A DNA stretch of 64,000 bases from Catenaria anguillulae PL171 (taxonomy: Eukaryota > Blastocladiomycota > Blastocladiomycetes > Blastocladiales > Catenariaceae), in contig MCFL01000047.1 in assembly GCA_002102555.1 (NCBI GenBank), positions 62,001 to 126,000 on the forward strand, written 5' to 3'. Numbering within the stretch: position 1 is the stretch's first letter; every line of letters begins with the position of its first letter. A model generated the notes under the pieces. It was not told the DNA's origin. It made no database searches and saw only the letters and a program-made list of their open reading frames with translations. The position numbers and the translations under genes are program-made. Positions 14,001 through 24,979 of this stretch are shown piece after piece.

Positions 14001-17000
14001 TGGTCATCTTGGAATGGGTCAGGACGTGCGTCAACGAAAACAGCGGATCGTCCTCGGGGACCGTGGACCGGAGCAGGCAATCGATCGTGTACATGGCCGA
14101 GAGCTTTTCGGTCAAATCGCGCGACTCGGCAACAGCAATGTCTGCGTCGCCGGGCATTTGAAAGTTATCAATGACGAGCTGCTGCTGGTCCTTGAACGAA
14201 ACAAAGCACTGCAGCGCGCCCTTGGCCAGAACTACCATGTCGGCCGAGGCATGGACAACAACGTATCCTTGGCCCGTGTGGTGTTGAATGGTGAGCTGCG
14301 TCATGCGCGTGAGCAGCTCCGGCGATACCGTGTACACGTACTGCCGATGTTTGAGAAGCGATTGGTTGAGATAAAGATTCGGCCCAGCCACCAGCGAGAT
14401 GGTGCCGTGGAATTGCAAAGGACCCGTCATGATACCAGGCAACCCGCCGCCGTTGGTGAACACGCTTGCGGGCAAATTGTAAAACAAGCACCGCCATGAC
14501 GAATGCATCCTAGTCGACGACGATGACGACGACGATGACGCGGCTGTGTCTTGATGCGGCTGCTGTTGCTGATCGCCCGATTTCTGGGCCCCGTTTGCGT
14601 TGCCCACTGCAACAAACCCGAGAGCCGCACCGCCACCATTCGAGCTGCTGGTGGCGTAGACGGAGACGGGAATCAATCGCACAAACCAAGCCCCACCGCC
14701 CACCTCCATGTTGGCCCACTTTTTCAGCTCGTATGCCACCTCATGCTCGGCTGCTGCAACATGCACATGATGCTCGTCCATCCACGCCGAGGCATGTGTC
14801 TTGAGCAACGATTCCACGAGCTGGACATAGGTACCGAAGTTTTCGCGCGACGACGATGCGGCCGCAGACGAGCTTCCCGAGCCCACAGCGGCCGCTTGTT
14901 GTGCGGCTTTTGACTGTCCACCGCTGCTGGATGTGCTGGCGGTACTGCTGCCCCCACCTCCACGAGCCACTTTGACAGCGACCTCGGTCACAACCTTGTG
15001 CACCAAATCCTGATCCACGAGCGCCTTCAAGAAATCGTTGAATGCGGCAACATCCCCACGCGGGCCCACATTGGCGGCATTGGACCCAATTTTTGCCACA
15101 GCCGCCGCAACCGCCGCCGCATTGCCGCCACCACCGGCCCCGCCCGCCGACGACGCTGGTGTGGCCACGCCCGACACGCTTGCAGTGCCCGCTCCAACGG
15201 CTCCGCCAGACCTGCCAGTCGCTCCACCGGTTTGCTTGATCAAATCCAGCGTAAACTCATTGTACGCCAACACAATAATCTCGACCCTGGCCGCGGACCA
15301 GTCCGGCAATGACCGGACACGGTACTGCACCGAGACGTACGGAAGCCAATGGAGCATCAAGTACACGGAAATCCGCCCAGCACTCCCGCTGGATCCCGCG
15401 GCACTTGCGGCCGATCCGCCCGCCCCACCTCGTCCCGTGCCGACGTTCTTGTCCGCCTTGGCTCCGCCCACACCTACTGCCGGCCCTGGTGCATTAGCGG
15501 GCGGCTGATACGTGACCGATTGGATATGAAACCCTTGTGCCAAGCGTGCTTTGATGACAAGCAATGGGCTCAACACGTCGTAATCCCTGTACCGCGACGG
15601 AATGCACGCCACAGGCAGCGGTAACCCCATGGCTGCGCCGCGCGGGTCCCAGGGAAACACCAAATGTGCGTGCGAGGGTGGCGAAAAGTCAATGACGAAT
15701 TGCGGGGCGCCCACGCTTGATGCCGATGTGGGTGCATGATGCATGTGCCACCCTGGACCGGATGGGCGCGAGGCATATGCGGACGAGGACGACGCAGAGA
15801 GCGACAAGGACACGTCGCGCACGAGCACACTCTCGACATTGAGTGCCTCCCCAAACGGCGTCCACGTGCCGCGCGTGGCCATGACCACGTGTTGCAAGTG
15901 TTCCATTTCGGGCACGTGCCCAAATTGCGCACAGTGCCAGGGCTCCACGAGCACCACGTGCACGCGAATGCATGCGGCGGCAAGTGCCTGGAGTGTTGGG
16001 ACCAGACCCGCGGGCGAGATTGACAGCAGGCCGTCTGTGATGAGCACAATGGACGACGAGGATGTAGGGAGAGTTGCTGGTCCGTTGGCCAGCAGTCGGA
16101 TTACGTGTAAGGACACGGAAAGCAAGTGTGTCAGATCGGTTGGCCGGGTACTTGACGACGAGTTTGGGGTTGTTGAGTTGAGAACCATGGACAGTTTGTG
16201 CATGATGCGGCGGAACAGGCGGTTGGGTGACCATTTGCGAGTGGCGTCGTTTGGGTCCAGGCGGATGCGGGTAATGTACCGCGGGTTGGCAACGGTGGTG
16301 CCTGGGGTCGAACATGTGCCCAAGTCGGCCAGGATTGAAAGATCAATGACGACATTGTCCGCCTGCGTATAGAAGCTCCCTGTCAGAATGCGGCCGTGTG
16401 AAGGAAAAAAGAAAGAAAAGATACATAGTGTCAGAACGCAACAACATACCGTAAGAGCGGCATTTACCAGGCCATCGTACACGCCGCACAAGTGGTCAAA
16501 CACACGCTCCAGCAATACACCACGACGCGACACGGACCGGACACTCGGGCTGAGGTCCAGGACAACGACCACATGTGAGATGCTGTGAAAGAGCTTGATG
16601 CGCGTATGCGAGGTAATCTGAATCGGGCGGGTGGGCGCCAAGTCGGTGACTGTTGGACCAGAAGGGGCAGGAATGCCAAGAAAGAGCGATTCTGTGGACG
16701 GAGCGGCGGATTCGGTCAAGAGCGCATGGTGGGCACCCGATAATCGAGACGGTGCTGTCGCTGGAGCAGCCGTCGAGGTGGGCACCGGGTCGGTAAAGAC
16801 CGGGGATAGGACAGACCGAGCTGTTGAGATTGCGTGGATTGAAAGTGCCGAGGATAAAAGCTAGGCAGGGGTCGCGGACGTAATGAATAGGATGGAACTG
16901 GTGAGATGACGACACGAGCCCAAGATTGAATAGCGCAATCACATACGTTGGATTCAGGCCATGTATCCAAGGTGAAGGGTCGACCCAACAGACGCAAGAG

Positions 17001-17501
17001 AACATGCTCGATGCGAATATGGTTGGCGGCCGGCGGAAACGCGAGTGGATCATTGGCAGCAGGCGTACGAACTGGCACCGCCGCTGACTGGTCCGCATCC
17101 GACGCAACTTGCTGATGGTCCTGGCTTGAGCCATTTCTGGCCGTGCCTGAGGGTACAATCGAGACATTGACCCGAAGAATCAGGGACTTGATTGGCAAAA
17201 CATCCGACACAGTTGCTGTCGCGGCAATTGGAGCCGCTGTCACAGATGCCGAGGAATGCGGATGCTGGCCGGATCGGCGCGAACGGCCCGATTGCGAGTG
17301 GGATTGCCGGTGCTGGATCCCGTGAGAGCTGCCTGTCGTAGAGGGCGACGGGGGCGACCGTGGCAAGGTCTGTGGCAGAGGCGTGTTGGCGGCGATTTCG
17401 AGGTCGGTTTGTGCACATGTTCGTGGTTGCAGGGTTGTTCCTTGGGCGCCAGTATAATTGGCGTGAGTGGCGGTATTTGCTGAGCGATGTGAGCTCGTCA
17501 T
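8059..17501 (-). CDS. SZT2: SZT2-like giant protein (KICSTOR scaffold family)
   Basis: A minus-strand gene of about 9.4 kb encoding roughly 2,900 residues; human SZT2 has about 3,400. Predicted exons: 17501-16947, 16860-16450, 16362 to about 11980 (one exon of about 1,460 codons), about 11940-11793, 11727-10270, about 10225-9357, a 25-codon exon near 9290, about 9138-8690, about 8595-8385 and about 8320-8059. The junction near 11960 is unresolved and the acceptor near 10225 or 10142 is ambiguous. The N-terminal third resembles SZT2's von Willebrand-like domain: VVVVLDLSPSV aligns with the family's ELDLSPS, SIVLITDGLLS with IIVITDGV, and QFGHVPEMEHLQHVVMAT with SFGHVPNVELMKFIAMAT. Near the C-terminus, VNSFLFDYHVRKM matches the family pattern. 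Long Ser/Gly/Ala-rich insertions interrupt the conserved blocks. In animals SZT2 tethers GATOR1 to lysosomes for amino-acid control of mTORC1; that role here is inference. Confidence 0.75.
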
Positions 17502-17994
17502 GGTGGATGATGACTGTGGAGGAGCAGCGGCGACGAGGAAATGAACGGCCAAACAATGGCAGTCGCGGATCCCAAGTCGGGTGGAGAAACGATGGAGATG
17601 AGCGGGGATGATCGGATTGACGGTTGGCGGTGATTCAGTCCTGAGTGGTTTGCATGAAGTAAGTAGTCAGTCCATTGTGAGGCCAGCTTAAGCTTGGATG
17701 ATGAATGTGCAGGTTGATATTCTTTGTTTAATTTCATTGTTTCACACATGACATGATGGTCTGAGCGCGACCTTCAAATGATGATCTTGTTCAGCAGAAA
17801 CGACAAGGTCGGTGGCCAGCCGGAAACGCAGCCAAAGAAAAAGACATGAATTGAATGTGATGGAGGAGTGCACATGTAGTATGTATGCCTATCGAGGGTG
17901 CGTATCAAACAAGAAGAACAGAATTTAAACAATTATAGGTGGGAGAGTACAAGAAAACAATCAACAACAAAGCCAACGACGCTTACTGCTCGAA
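17502..17994. other. Intergenic, 5' of SZT2-like gene and 3' of uL22m gene
   Basis: About 490 bp that should hold the SZT2-like promoter and the 3' end of the uL22m transcript. It is AT-richer than the flanking genes near 17880-17980. No open frame looks coding and no element is recognisable. Confidence 0.4.
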
Positions 17995-18786
17995 TCACGC
18001 ATCGTAAAACAGTTTCTTCCACTTGTTGTAGATGGGCTTCTCGGGCAGGATCATCTTGACGTTCCTTGCCTCCTTCTTTGGTGGCAAGAAGGCGCGCTTG
18101 CCCTGATACGTGTTGCCCCTGTTGGGAGCCAAGCGGACATTGGCGACTTTGACCTCAATCTTCATGTGACTCCTCGGGCTCGTCAACCGTCCAAACCTAC
18201 CACGGCCGTGAATATTGATGCCGTGCGAGTAGATGCCCTTGCCAACCCAAGCTTGGGCAACAACGAGGCCACGATCGGGCAAGCTCGGGTCGCCAAACTT
18301 GATCTGGCGAGTGTTGTGCAGAATGTGGTTGAGTGTGCGGACGATTTGCGGAGCGGGCTTGCGGGTGGCAAACCGCATCTGGTCAATGGCCTCCTTGAGG
18401 GGCAGGCCCTTGATTTGGCGAGCGAGCATGTTGAGTTTCTGGGGCGAGTACTGCATGTCGCCCGTGGAGATGGTGTAGGACGAGTTGGAGATGTAGGTCT
18501 CGTTGGCGGGCAAGGCAGCGAGCGAGTCGAGGCCTGCGGGCAGACCCGTATCGATCGTCTTGTCCTCGTTTTCTTGGATGGCATCCTCAAAGAGGGGCGA
18601 AGCGGATTTGGAGATGGTGGCTTCTGAATCCTTTTTGCTTGAGGAGGCAGCGGCGGCAAGTCGAGGGCTGCATGTGGACAGGAAGCGGAGGCCAATAAAA
18701 GGCGTTACGGCAGCGGTACCGGCAGCGCAAGTTGGTGGCCGGAGGACCAGGGGCCGACGGAGCAAGTGAAGGAGTGTGGATTGCAT
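17995..18786 (-). CDS. MRPL22: Mitochondrial large-subunit ribosomal protein uL22m
   Basis: An intronless frame of 263 residues starting at the ATG at 18786. The first about 50 residues are rich in Leu, Arg, Ser and Ala and lack acids (MQSTLLHLLRRPLVLRPP), typical of a mitochondrial targeting peptide. After a linker comes the L22 fold, from about residue 105 (YSPQKLNMLARQIKGLPLKE) through ATRKPAPQIVRTLNHILHN, with the long basic hairpin ending in HGRGRFGRLTSPRSHMKIEV. The C-terminal extension with KWKKLFYDA is common in fungal uL22m. The protein lines the peptide exit tunnel of the mitochondrial ribosome. No defects seen. Confidence 0.93.
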   Translation of the reverse strand: MQSTLLHLLRRPLVLRPPTCAAGTAAVTPFIGLRFLSTCSPRLAAAASSSKKDSEATISKSASPLFEDAIQENEDKTIDTGLPAGLDSLAALPANETYISNSSYTISTGDMQYSPQKLNMLARQIKGLPLKEAIDQMRFATRKPAPQIVRTLNHILHNTRQIKFGDPSLPDRGLVVAQAWVGKGIYSHGINIHGRGRFGRLTSPRSHMKIEVKVANVRLAPNRGNTYQGKRAFLPPKKEARNVKMILPEKPIYNKWKKLFYDA

Positions 18787-19117
18787 AGTGCTTGTTTCAA
18801 TGGCTTCAATGGCAGGCAGGAACGCATTTCATTGAACAAGGACAATATGTAGACAATAGTCAATCGCAAGCCCATGTTGTAGTCGGTCGGTCGGTCAATT
18901 ATGGAAGTTGATCTTTGCATCCATCGAAATGGATCGGCGGCCCTGTAAATTCTCGATGCAAAGGCGCCACACGCGCATCGCCCACGATATGTGGGCAATA
19001 CATCATACACGCATGGACGGTATTGAAGCTCTTGACAGACAAGTCGGTGCAGCTACTGTGAGCAATCTCTGCAATCCAGCACAAACTCCCAATTGTTTTG
19101 TTTTTTCCAAGCTAAAG

Positions 19118-20632
19118 ATGGCCCAAGTCGCCTCGTGCCCCTGCGCCAACGTCTCGCTGCTCCTTACCGAGGGACCCGACAAGAGCTTCCATGTCCAGGA
19201 CGACCCGCGCCTCCACCTCGAGGGCCACCAAGCTACCGCCCTTCCGCACTCGCTCAAGGTCACACACCCGCACCTCACCTCCATCCTTGACCCGGACCAC
19301 TGCCGCCTCAAGTGGCTCGTCTGCGGCAACTGCCTCCCGCCCCACGTCGTGTACGGCGTCGAAAACGACGACGAGCAAGCACTCTCACACAACCTGCTCC
19401 TTCCGCTCGACCACAAGCTCGTCCTCACCCAGCACGTCCTCGTCGGCGCAGACGCTGAGGCGCTCCCAAAGAGTCACCCGCGCTTTTCGCCTCTGTACAA
19501 GGTTGTTGTCCCCACCTCGCGCTCGTTTGGGCCAGAGGTTCCTGGAACCGAATTGACGCCCGAGCTACGCACTGTCCTCACGCAACTCGACGCAACCTAT
19601 TCCGCTCATGTCGCAAAGGAAACCGCCGCCATGGAGGCACGCATCGCAACGTTTCGCGACGCGGAATTGGCCAACCTCAAGGCCTTGGACGCGCGCGTGG
19701 CAGAGGAACGCGATTGCTTGTTTGCCGCTGCTGTTCGGTTGCGCCGCGGTGTCACGCTGGATGATAACGGTTCACCTCCAAATGCGCCACCACCTGCAAG
19801 CTCTCGAACCGCTGTCACCAATGGCACACGATCAGGCTTGCTCCCGTCATCAGTTGGCGTGTCTGCATCCGCCAATGCATCGTCTGCCACCTCGCCCGAC
19901 CCCTCGCGACCCGCAACCGCAGCCACGGCCATGAACCCAACACTCGATGTGCAGCTGAGCGCCAGCTTCCGCCCTGCAGCGACGACCACTGCGATGACTG
20001 GAGGCGCATCGGATTTGGAACGCGAGTCGTCACAACCCTCCCGTGCCAACAGGCCTCGCCAACGCACACTTACAGGCGGCGTCCCCACCGCATCTGCATC
20101 GGCAGATACCAACTCAGTCGCCGATGGCGACATGTTTCTGTTTGACGACGAAATCGCGTCCCCACCGTCACCTCCACTCCACGAAGCAAGGGCCGCATCC
20201 TCGGAAACCGCCGCATCCGCAAGCAGCGATATGGAATCGGACGTGGACGACTCGCCCACACCTGCCGCCGCACATCATTTCGGCACCTCGCTGCCCATGT
20301 CGATTCCACCAGTCCTAACCCCATCTACTGGCCGCTCGCGCCAACCCACGGTCGATCCGCCACAACCCGCGCACATTTCGCTCGTCATGGCGCCACCACC
20401 TGCGCCTGTCCCACACACGCCGGTACCTTCAGGGTCACCACCCGCGCCGGTCGGCGCCGTGCCCGTGGGCGACGGCACCTCGGACGAAGACCTTGGCGAT
20501 CTCGACAGCATTGGGCATGCCTTGCCGCCACATGCGTACCTGGCAAGGACGTATGCCGCGCCTCCGGGCGTGCTGGTTGTTGGAAGCAAGCCTGCAGGCG
20601 CAGGCGAGCGCGGGTTTAGTTTTCGCGGATGA
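19118..20632 (+). CDS. Unidentified Cys-motif protein with Pro/Ser-rich tail
   Basis: A single frame of 504 residues from the ATG at 19118 (context AAAGATGG). The first about 75 residues carry a CPC motif near residue 6 and a CGNC motif near residue 70, followed by LPPHVVYG; the spacing resembles a small zinc ribbon of the Mss4/GFA kind, but this is only a resemblance. A charged helix follows around residues 165-205 (AKETAAMEARIATFRDAELA), probably a coiled coil. The remaining about 300 residues are low-complexity Pro/Ser/Ala with two short conserved-looking islands: an acidic one (DMFLFDDEI) and TSLPMSIPP, then an acidic stretch (SDEDLGDLDSIG). The last two recall the acidic and SLPVSVP segments of PRAS40. 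That similarity is weak. In-frame codons continue upstream to 18908 but lack a better ATG. Function unknown. Confidence 0.75.
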   Translation: MAQVASCPCANVSLLLTEGPDKSFHVQDDPRLHLEGHQATALPHSLKVTHPHLTSILDPDHCRLKWLVCGNCLPPHVVYGVENDDEQALSHNLLLPLDHKLVLTQHVLVGADAEALPKSHPRFSPLYKVVVPTSRSFGPEVPGTELTPELRTVLTQLDATYSAHVAKETAAMEARIATFRDAELANLKALDARVAEERDCLFAAAVRLRRGVTLDDNGSPPNAPPPASSRTAVTNGTRSGLLPSSVGVSASANASSATSPDPSRPATAATAMNPTLDVQLSASFRPAATTTAMTGGASDLERESSQPSRANRPRQRTLTGGVPTASASADTNSVADGDMFLFDDEIASPPSPPLHEARAASSETAASASSDMESDVDDSPTPAAAHHFGTSLPMSIPPVLTPSTGRSRQPTVDPPQPAHISLVMAPPPAPVPHTPVPSGSPPAPVGAVPVGDGTSDEDLGDLDSIGHALPPHAYLARTYAAPPGVLVVGSKPAGAGERGFSFRG

Positions 20633-20712
20633 AGTGTGCACGTGTATGAGTAGACGGGAGAGATGGGAGAGAGCGCAGCGGGGGGGCCCGAGGGATGGGG
20701 CCCCCAGAGCAT

Positions 20713-20761
20713 GTTGTGAGTGTGAGTGTGAGTGTGAGTGTGTGTGTGTGTGCGTGTGTGT
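20713..20761. repeat. GTGTGA/GT microsatellite
   Basis: Runs of TGTGAG grade into (TG)n just after the stop codon of the gene ending at 20632. Simple-sequence repeat, probably in the 3' UTR. Confidence 0.9.
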
Positions 20762-22796
20762 TCTACGCGGTGTTTTTGCTCGGTTGCACTTGTTCCTTGT
20801 TGTGTTTCGTTCATCTTTGCACCTGCCGCTGGTTGGTTGACAAGATCCTCACACTCCCCTGTGCCGTTAACTTGCTGTTGTTTTCGCCTTCTCATGATTC
20901 CATTTCTCAACTTGAAGGATGATATATCCCACCACACCACCCCTCCCTGTGCACTCTTGCTTCGCGACCCAGCTTCCGTGCATCTCGTCATTTTCATATA
21001 CTCGTGCATTCGCTGGCTTCATAATTTCGTCGACCTCCAGCTTGCTATCACGTTGCAGATAAAGTAGTCCTTGCCTCTCCCATCATGTTTTTGCTCCAAC
21101 CAAAAGCCACAACCCTCGGCACCCACCGCAACTTTGCTCTCCTTCCATCCAACCCACCTGCTACCCACCTGTCCAACTCCCATCACAACACTTGCAACCT
21201 GTGCACAACCCAAACCAACACCACAGGGGAATGCCACGCATTTGCCGTCTCCAAAAAGATCCGTAGCCACAAGCCAAGTATCCCAGCAATGCATGACAGT
21301 GTGGTCTCCTTGCCCAAGTTGCGTGACGCAGGCAAATCCGTCGGTATCCGCTTTCCAGTGGGGCAGTCTGACGGACAGCCATGGAATTGAGTGGAGCAAA
21401 AAGAAACCATCCCACTTGCATGGGCATCATGGGCTACTGATCCTCTGGACTTATACCAACCCAGAGCAACACGCATAGAATGGCAGCAACGAGATGTGCA
21501 TTACGTTGTGTTGGGCTCGGTTGAGACAACCAAGTGCAAACTGATGCTAGGGAATCGAATCGTGGGCAGAAACATGAAGAGCAAGCTCCAGTGACGTGAC
21601 TTGGCACTGCGGATGGTCCTCGTTTCGAGCTTGGTGGTTTCCATGTCGATGAAGGGCGGCCGTACGGTGCAAAGACGAGACTTGATGTTGCGCTGTGCGA
21701 AAAGCGAGAAACATGATGACGACGCATGACAAGATCAGTCAGTGTCCGGATTGTCACTGCTCGCAAACGTCGCCGTTGGCCGTGTGTACATCAACACCAG
21801 AGTCATCATCAGCACATTGCGGGGCGTCGTGCTGTTGTATTTCTTAATTCTTGGTCGAGTTGAGAGGGTGAGGATGCCAACGCCCCCAGTCCACTGCTGG
21901 CCGTGGGTAAAAGAGAAACGCGTCAACGAAAAAATGAATGACTGCAACGGATTTCTCCAAGTTATGTGCCAGTCGCATTTCAATTCACAGCCGATTGTGG
22001 CCAACTTGGGAGTAGGTTAATACCAACATCAGAGAATCAAAGCATAATCCAGCAAGCCAGGAAGCAGGCAAAGCTCAATCATCATGCAATAATGAGCAGG
22101 TGCTTCCCACCGTGGAGCCCACGGCAAGACAATGATGCAAAATCAAAAGGTAAATAAACAAACCCAAAGCAACCACCACAAGCGTAGTCTGTACCCAGCT
22201 GCTGCCTAATCTCTCATCGGACAGAAGGAAGGAGAGGGAAGGAGGGGGGAAGGAAGAAGGAGGAACAGGACACGGGCTGAACTGATTAGCAAATCGCCAT
22301 CCCGTATCCCATTTGTTGAGCGGCAGACGACTTGACACAAAGAGTGCCACTCTGGGCGACCCCAACCGCGAAACGTGACCAGGTCACGATCGTTTGTTTC
22401 ATGGTCCACTGGTAGATCCACCAACGCGCAATGGCTATTGGCAAACCCGTGAGATTCCCAAATGCTTTGGAATTGAAGCTGACCAGCGTTGTGGCCTGAC
22501 AGACAGGCAGGTCGTCATCGGAGTGAGTGCGAGCGAGAGCGAGAGGAGAAGAGAGAGCCGCATGTTGCAAGCAACAACAAAAAAAAAAAGACCAGGCGAA
22601 ATCGTGAACCCTGAATGCAACTTTCCTCGTCCGCGCCCAACCCCACTAGTGAGTGAGAACGGCCCGAGGATGGCTTTAGACAGTGGTTTCCAAAGACACC
22701 ATACACGTTGGCACCTGGCGGCAGCAGCGGGACGGACGTTGTCGCTTGCAGTTTGTGTGCTTGGACTTGCGTTTTGGCAATCAGAAAGAGTCAAAG

Positions 22797-22833
22797 AGAG
22801 AGAGTGTGTGTGTGTATGTGTGTGTGTGTGTGT
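22797..22833. repeat. AG/GT microsatellite
   Basis: An AGAGAG run followed by a (GT)n tract in a gene-poor stretch. Three imperfect copies of CGAGTAT lie directly downstream at about 22847-22868. Confidence 0.9.
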
Positions 22834-23722
22834 TAAGTAGAACGCGTATCGAGTATCGAGTATCGAGTGGGAAATGTGTCGTGTGGGAACGATGAGTGGG
22901 AAAGAGAGCGAGTCGCGTCGAGGGGGTCGCGGCCCTTTTATACCTGTTTCTTTTGTTTTGTGTCGACTGGATGACGTTTTTTGCCCATGACAACGCACAA
23001 CGTGTATCCATGTGGGGGCCCTCGATTCGCACTATGGAGGTAGGCTGTTTGGGTTGTGTGCTCACGTGGTGAGCTGTAGACAAGCGTGACGCGTCAACTA
23101 TTGAGTCTACACTTTCTAACCCAAGCGGATCGAGTTGTGGCCCAAAAGTTTCACAATACTTAATCACTCCAACAGACGCTTGTTGTTTCGCTATGCAACG
23201 GGTCCAAGAATTCAATACGTCGTGCGCATCATGTCACTCAAAATGCTTGAGCTATGCAGTGTTTCGGTGAAAAGTAGTAGGTAGATTGCAAGTCAGGCGT
23301 GTCACATCACTCGGCGCTCTTGTCCGAGCTGCCAATGCTCTTGTTGTCGGCCGCTTGCTGTATGAGTTCTGTATTCTCTCCCTCCATTTTTGCACACATG
23401 TCCTTGTTTTCGTGCATGTTTATCTGTCCGTTTTGTGATTCACTGTTATAGCCCCCTTGAAACGACTCTTTTCCCGACGTCTGGTGATTGGTCTATAGAG
23501 AAAACGAAAGTTGGACGGGCGCTCAGGCTTCACTCGCACGAGTTTCGTTGTAGCTTGAACCCGCTTCCAGCATGTTCACGCTGACAGTGCTGTTAGACTA
23601 ATGCTTGGGAGGAAGGCACAATCAAATAAGCAGAGAAGTAAATGGTTTATCAAAAGACACTTTCACAGACAGATACATCAACTCGCAAAAATGAATCATG
23701 TACAAATATTCACAAACCTCAC

Positions 23723-24979
23723 CTAGTACGAGTACTGGTCAACGGGAGCAGCAGCTTGGGTGGGCTCGACAGCGGGTCCATAGCCGTACTCAGCCTGCTT
23801 GGGCTGAGCAGCCTGCGTGGGCGTGTGCTCGCCGTATCCGTACTCGCCAACCGGCGCCACGGCCGTGGTCGTGGGCTTGACCTCCTCTTGGTAAGGGTAG
23901 CCGGCATCCTTGGGCTTGACCGCGTCGTACCCCTGGGTGGGCTGCACGGCAACAACCGTGGGCGCCGCCTCGGCGTATGCGGTCTTGGGGTGCTTGCGGC
24001 GGTGGCACTTCTTCTTGTGCTTCTTGGGGGCAAGGTCTTGCGTCGGGTACGCGTTGGCGGGCTCGGCAGCCTGGGTCGGGGCGGCAGCGTCGTAGCCGTA
24101 GCCGGGAGCAGCGGGTGCAACAGCATCCTTGGCACCTTGGTGCTCACCACCATAGCCGTAGTCGCCCGCAGCGGGAGCGGGGGCAGCAGCGTTCTTGGGC
24201 GCCTCAGAGCCATAGCCGTAGTCTCCAGAGGCAACGGGAGCAGCACCTTGCTTGGGCGCCTCGGAGCCATACCCGTAGTCGCCAGAGGCAACGGGAGCGG
24301 CACCTTGCTTGGGCTGCTCATAGCCAGAGTTGAGGTTGTCGGCCGTTTCGGGCTTCTTGCCGTATTGGTACTCACCCTCGGGCTCAGCGGCACGCGTGGG
24401 CTCAGCAGCGCGCGTCACAGACGAGCAGGGAGTGGTGGCGGCTTGCGTGGGAGCGGCCGAGGATGTGGCACAGGGCGTTGTGGCAGCTTGCGTGGGAGCA
24501 GCCGACGACGTCTCGCAAGGGGTGGTTGCGGCTTGAGTGGGGGCAGCCGACGACGTCTCGCAAGGGGTGGTCGCGGCTTGAGTGGGGGCAGCCGACGAGG
24601 TCGCGCACGGGGTGGTAGCAGCCTGGGTCGGTGCGGCAGAGGAAGTGGCGCAAGGAGTAGTGGCGGCCTGAGTCGGGGCAGCCGACGACGTGGCGCAAGG
24701 GGTGGATGCCTGAGCGGCACTCGACACAGCCTGAGTGGCCTTGGCGGTAGCCGAAGAGCAAGGCGTCGTGGCAGCGGGCTCCTCAGACTTGACCTGCTTG
24801 GTCTTTGTCACGCACGGCGTGGTGGTGGCGACGGGGGCGACGGTCGACGTGGCACATGGGGTCGATGAAACTTGGGCAGCAGACACGGTCGACGTGGTGC
24901 ATGGGGTCTTGACAGGGGCGGCAAGAACGGCAGAGGCGGTCAAGGCAATGACGGCAGCGAGGGTGAGCTTGGAAGACAT
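23723..24979 (-). CDS. Secreted repeat protein with TPC and YGYG units
   Basis: An intronless frame of 418 residues from the ATG at 24979. Residues 1-21 are a clear signal peptide (MSSKLTLAAVIALTASAVLA, then AP). Residues about 22-90 hold irregular TPC units. About 92-196 is a tandem array of a 15-residue unit, TTPCATSSAAPTQAA: six nearly exact copies plus a degenerate seventh, each with one cysteine after Thr-Pro, in a background suited to O-glycosylation. The second half is tyrosine-rich: three 19-residue units built around GDYGYGSEAPK, further YGYG motifs, a basic patch (KKHKKKCHRRKHPK) and a tyrosine-rich end. No transmembrane helix and no GPI signal are visible. Composition suggests a cell-wall, cyst-wall or adhesive protein. 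No family is recognised. Expression cannot be judged, though codon use is strongly C/G-ending. Confidence 0.88.
   Translation of the reverse strand: MSSKLTLAAVIALTASAVLAAPVKTPCTTSTVSAAQVSSTPCATSTVAPVATTTPCVTKTKQVKSEEPAATTPCSSATAKATQAVSSAAQASTPCATSSAAPTQAATTPCATSSAAPTQAATTPCATSSAAPTQAATTPCETSSAAPTQAATTPCETSSAAPTQAATTPCATSSAAPTQAATTPCSSVTRAAEPTRAAEPEGEYQYGKKPETADNLNSGYEQPKQGAAPVASGDYGYGSEAPKQGAAPVASGDYGYGSEAPKNAAAPAPAAGDYGYGGEHQGAKDAVAPAAPGYGYDAAAPTQAAEPANAYPTQDLAPKKHKKKCHRRKHPKTAYAEAAPTVVAVQPTQGYDAVKPKDAGYPYQEEVKPTTTAVAPVGEYGYGEHTPTQAAQPKQAEYGYGPAVEPTQAAAPVDQYSY
24415..24715 (-). repeat. 45-bp coding tandem repeat array
   Basis: Six nearly identical 45-bp units plus one degenerate unit encode the TTPCATSSAAPTQAA array of the secreted protein. 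The near-identity at DNA level suggests recent unit duplication or gene conversion. Confidence 0.85.

Larger units (their letters stand above)
20640..23690. other. Gene-poor region, about 3 kb
   Basis: No convincing gene. Open frames on both strands are short and low-complexity, and none shows in-frame splice joins. One minus-strand stretch (about 21900-21740) reads smoothly as QWTGGVGILTLSTRPRIKK and ends in SSDNPDTD before a stop, so it could be a terminal exon, but I cannot connect it to anything. The region contains two GT-type microsatellites (listed separately) and a short tandem repeat of GTATCGA near 22846-22866. Confidence 0.4.

Noticed and set aside
22435-22998. Minus-strand frame containing a His-Thr/Ser-Leu dipeptide run
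   Set aside because: The run is just the GT/AG microsatellite read in frame; the flanking sequence shows no coding signal.
23642-24868. Long plus-strand frame rich in Gly, Ser and Arg opposite the secreted repeat protein
   Set aside because: It is the antisense image of a GC-rich repeat gene. The minus strand has the ATG, signal peptide and regular protein repeats; the plus frame has no independent support.
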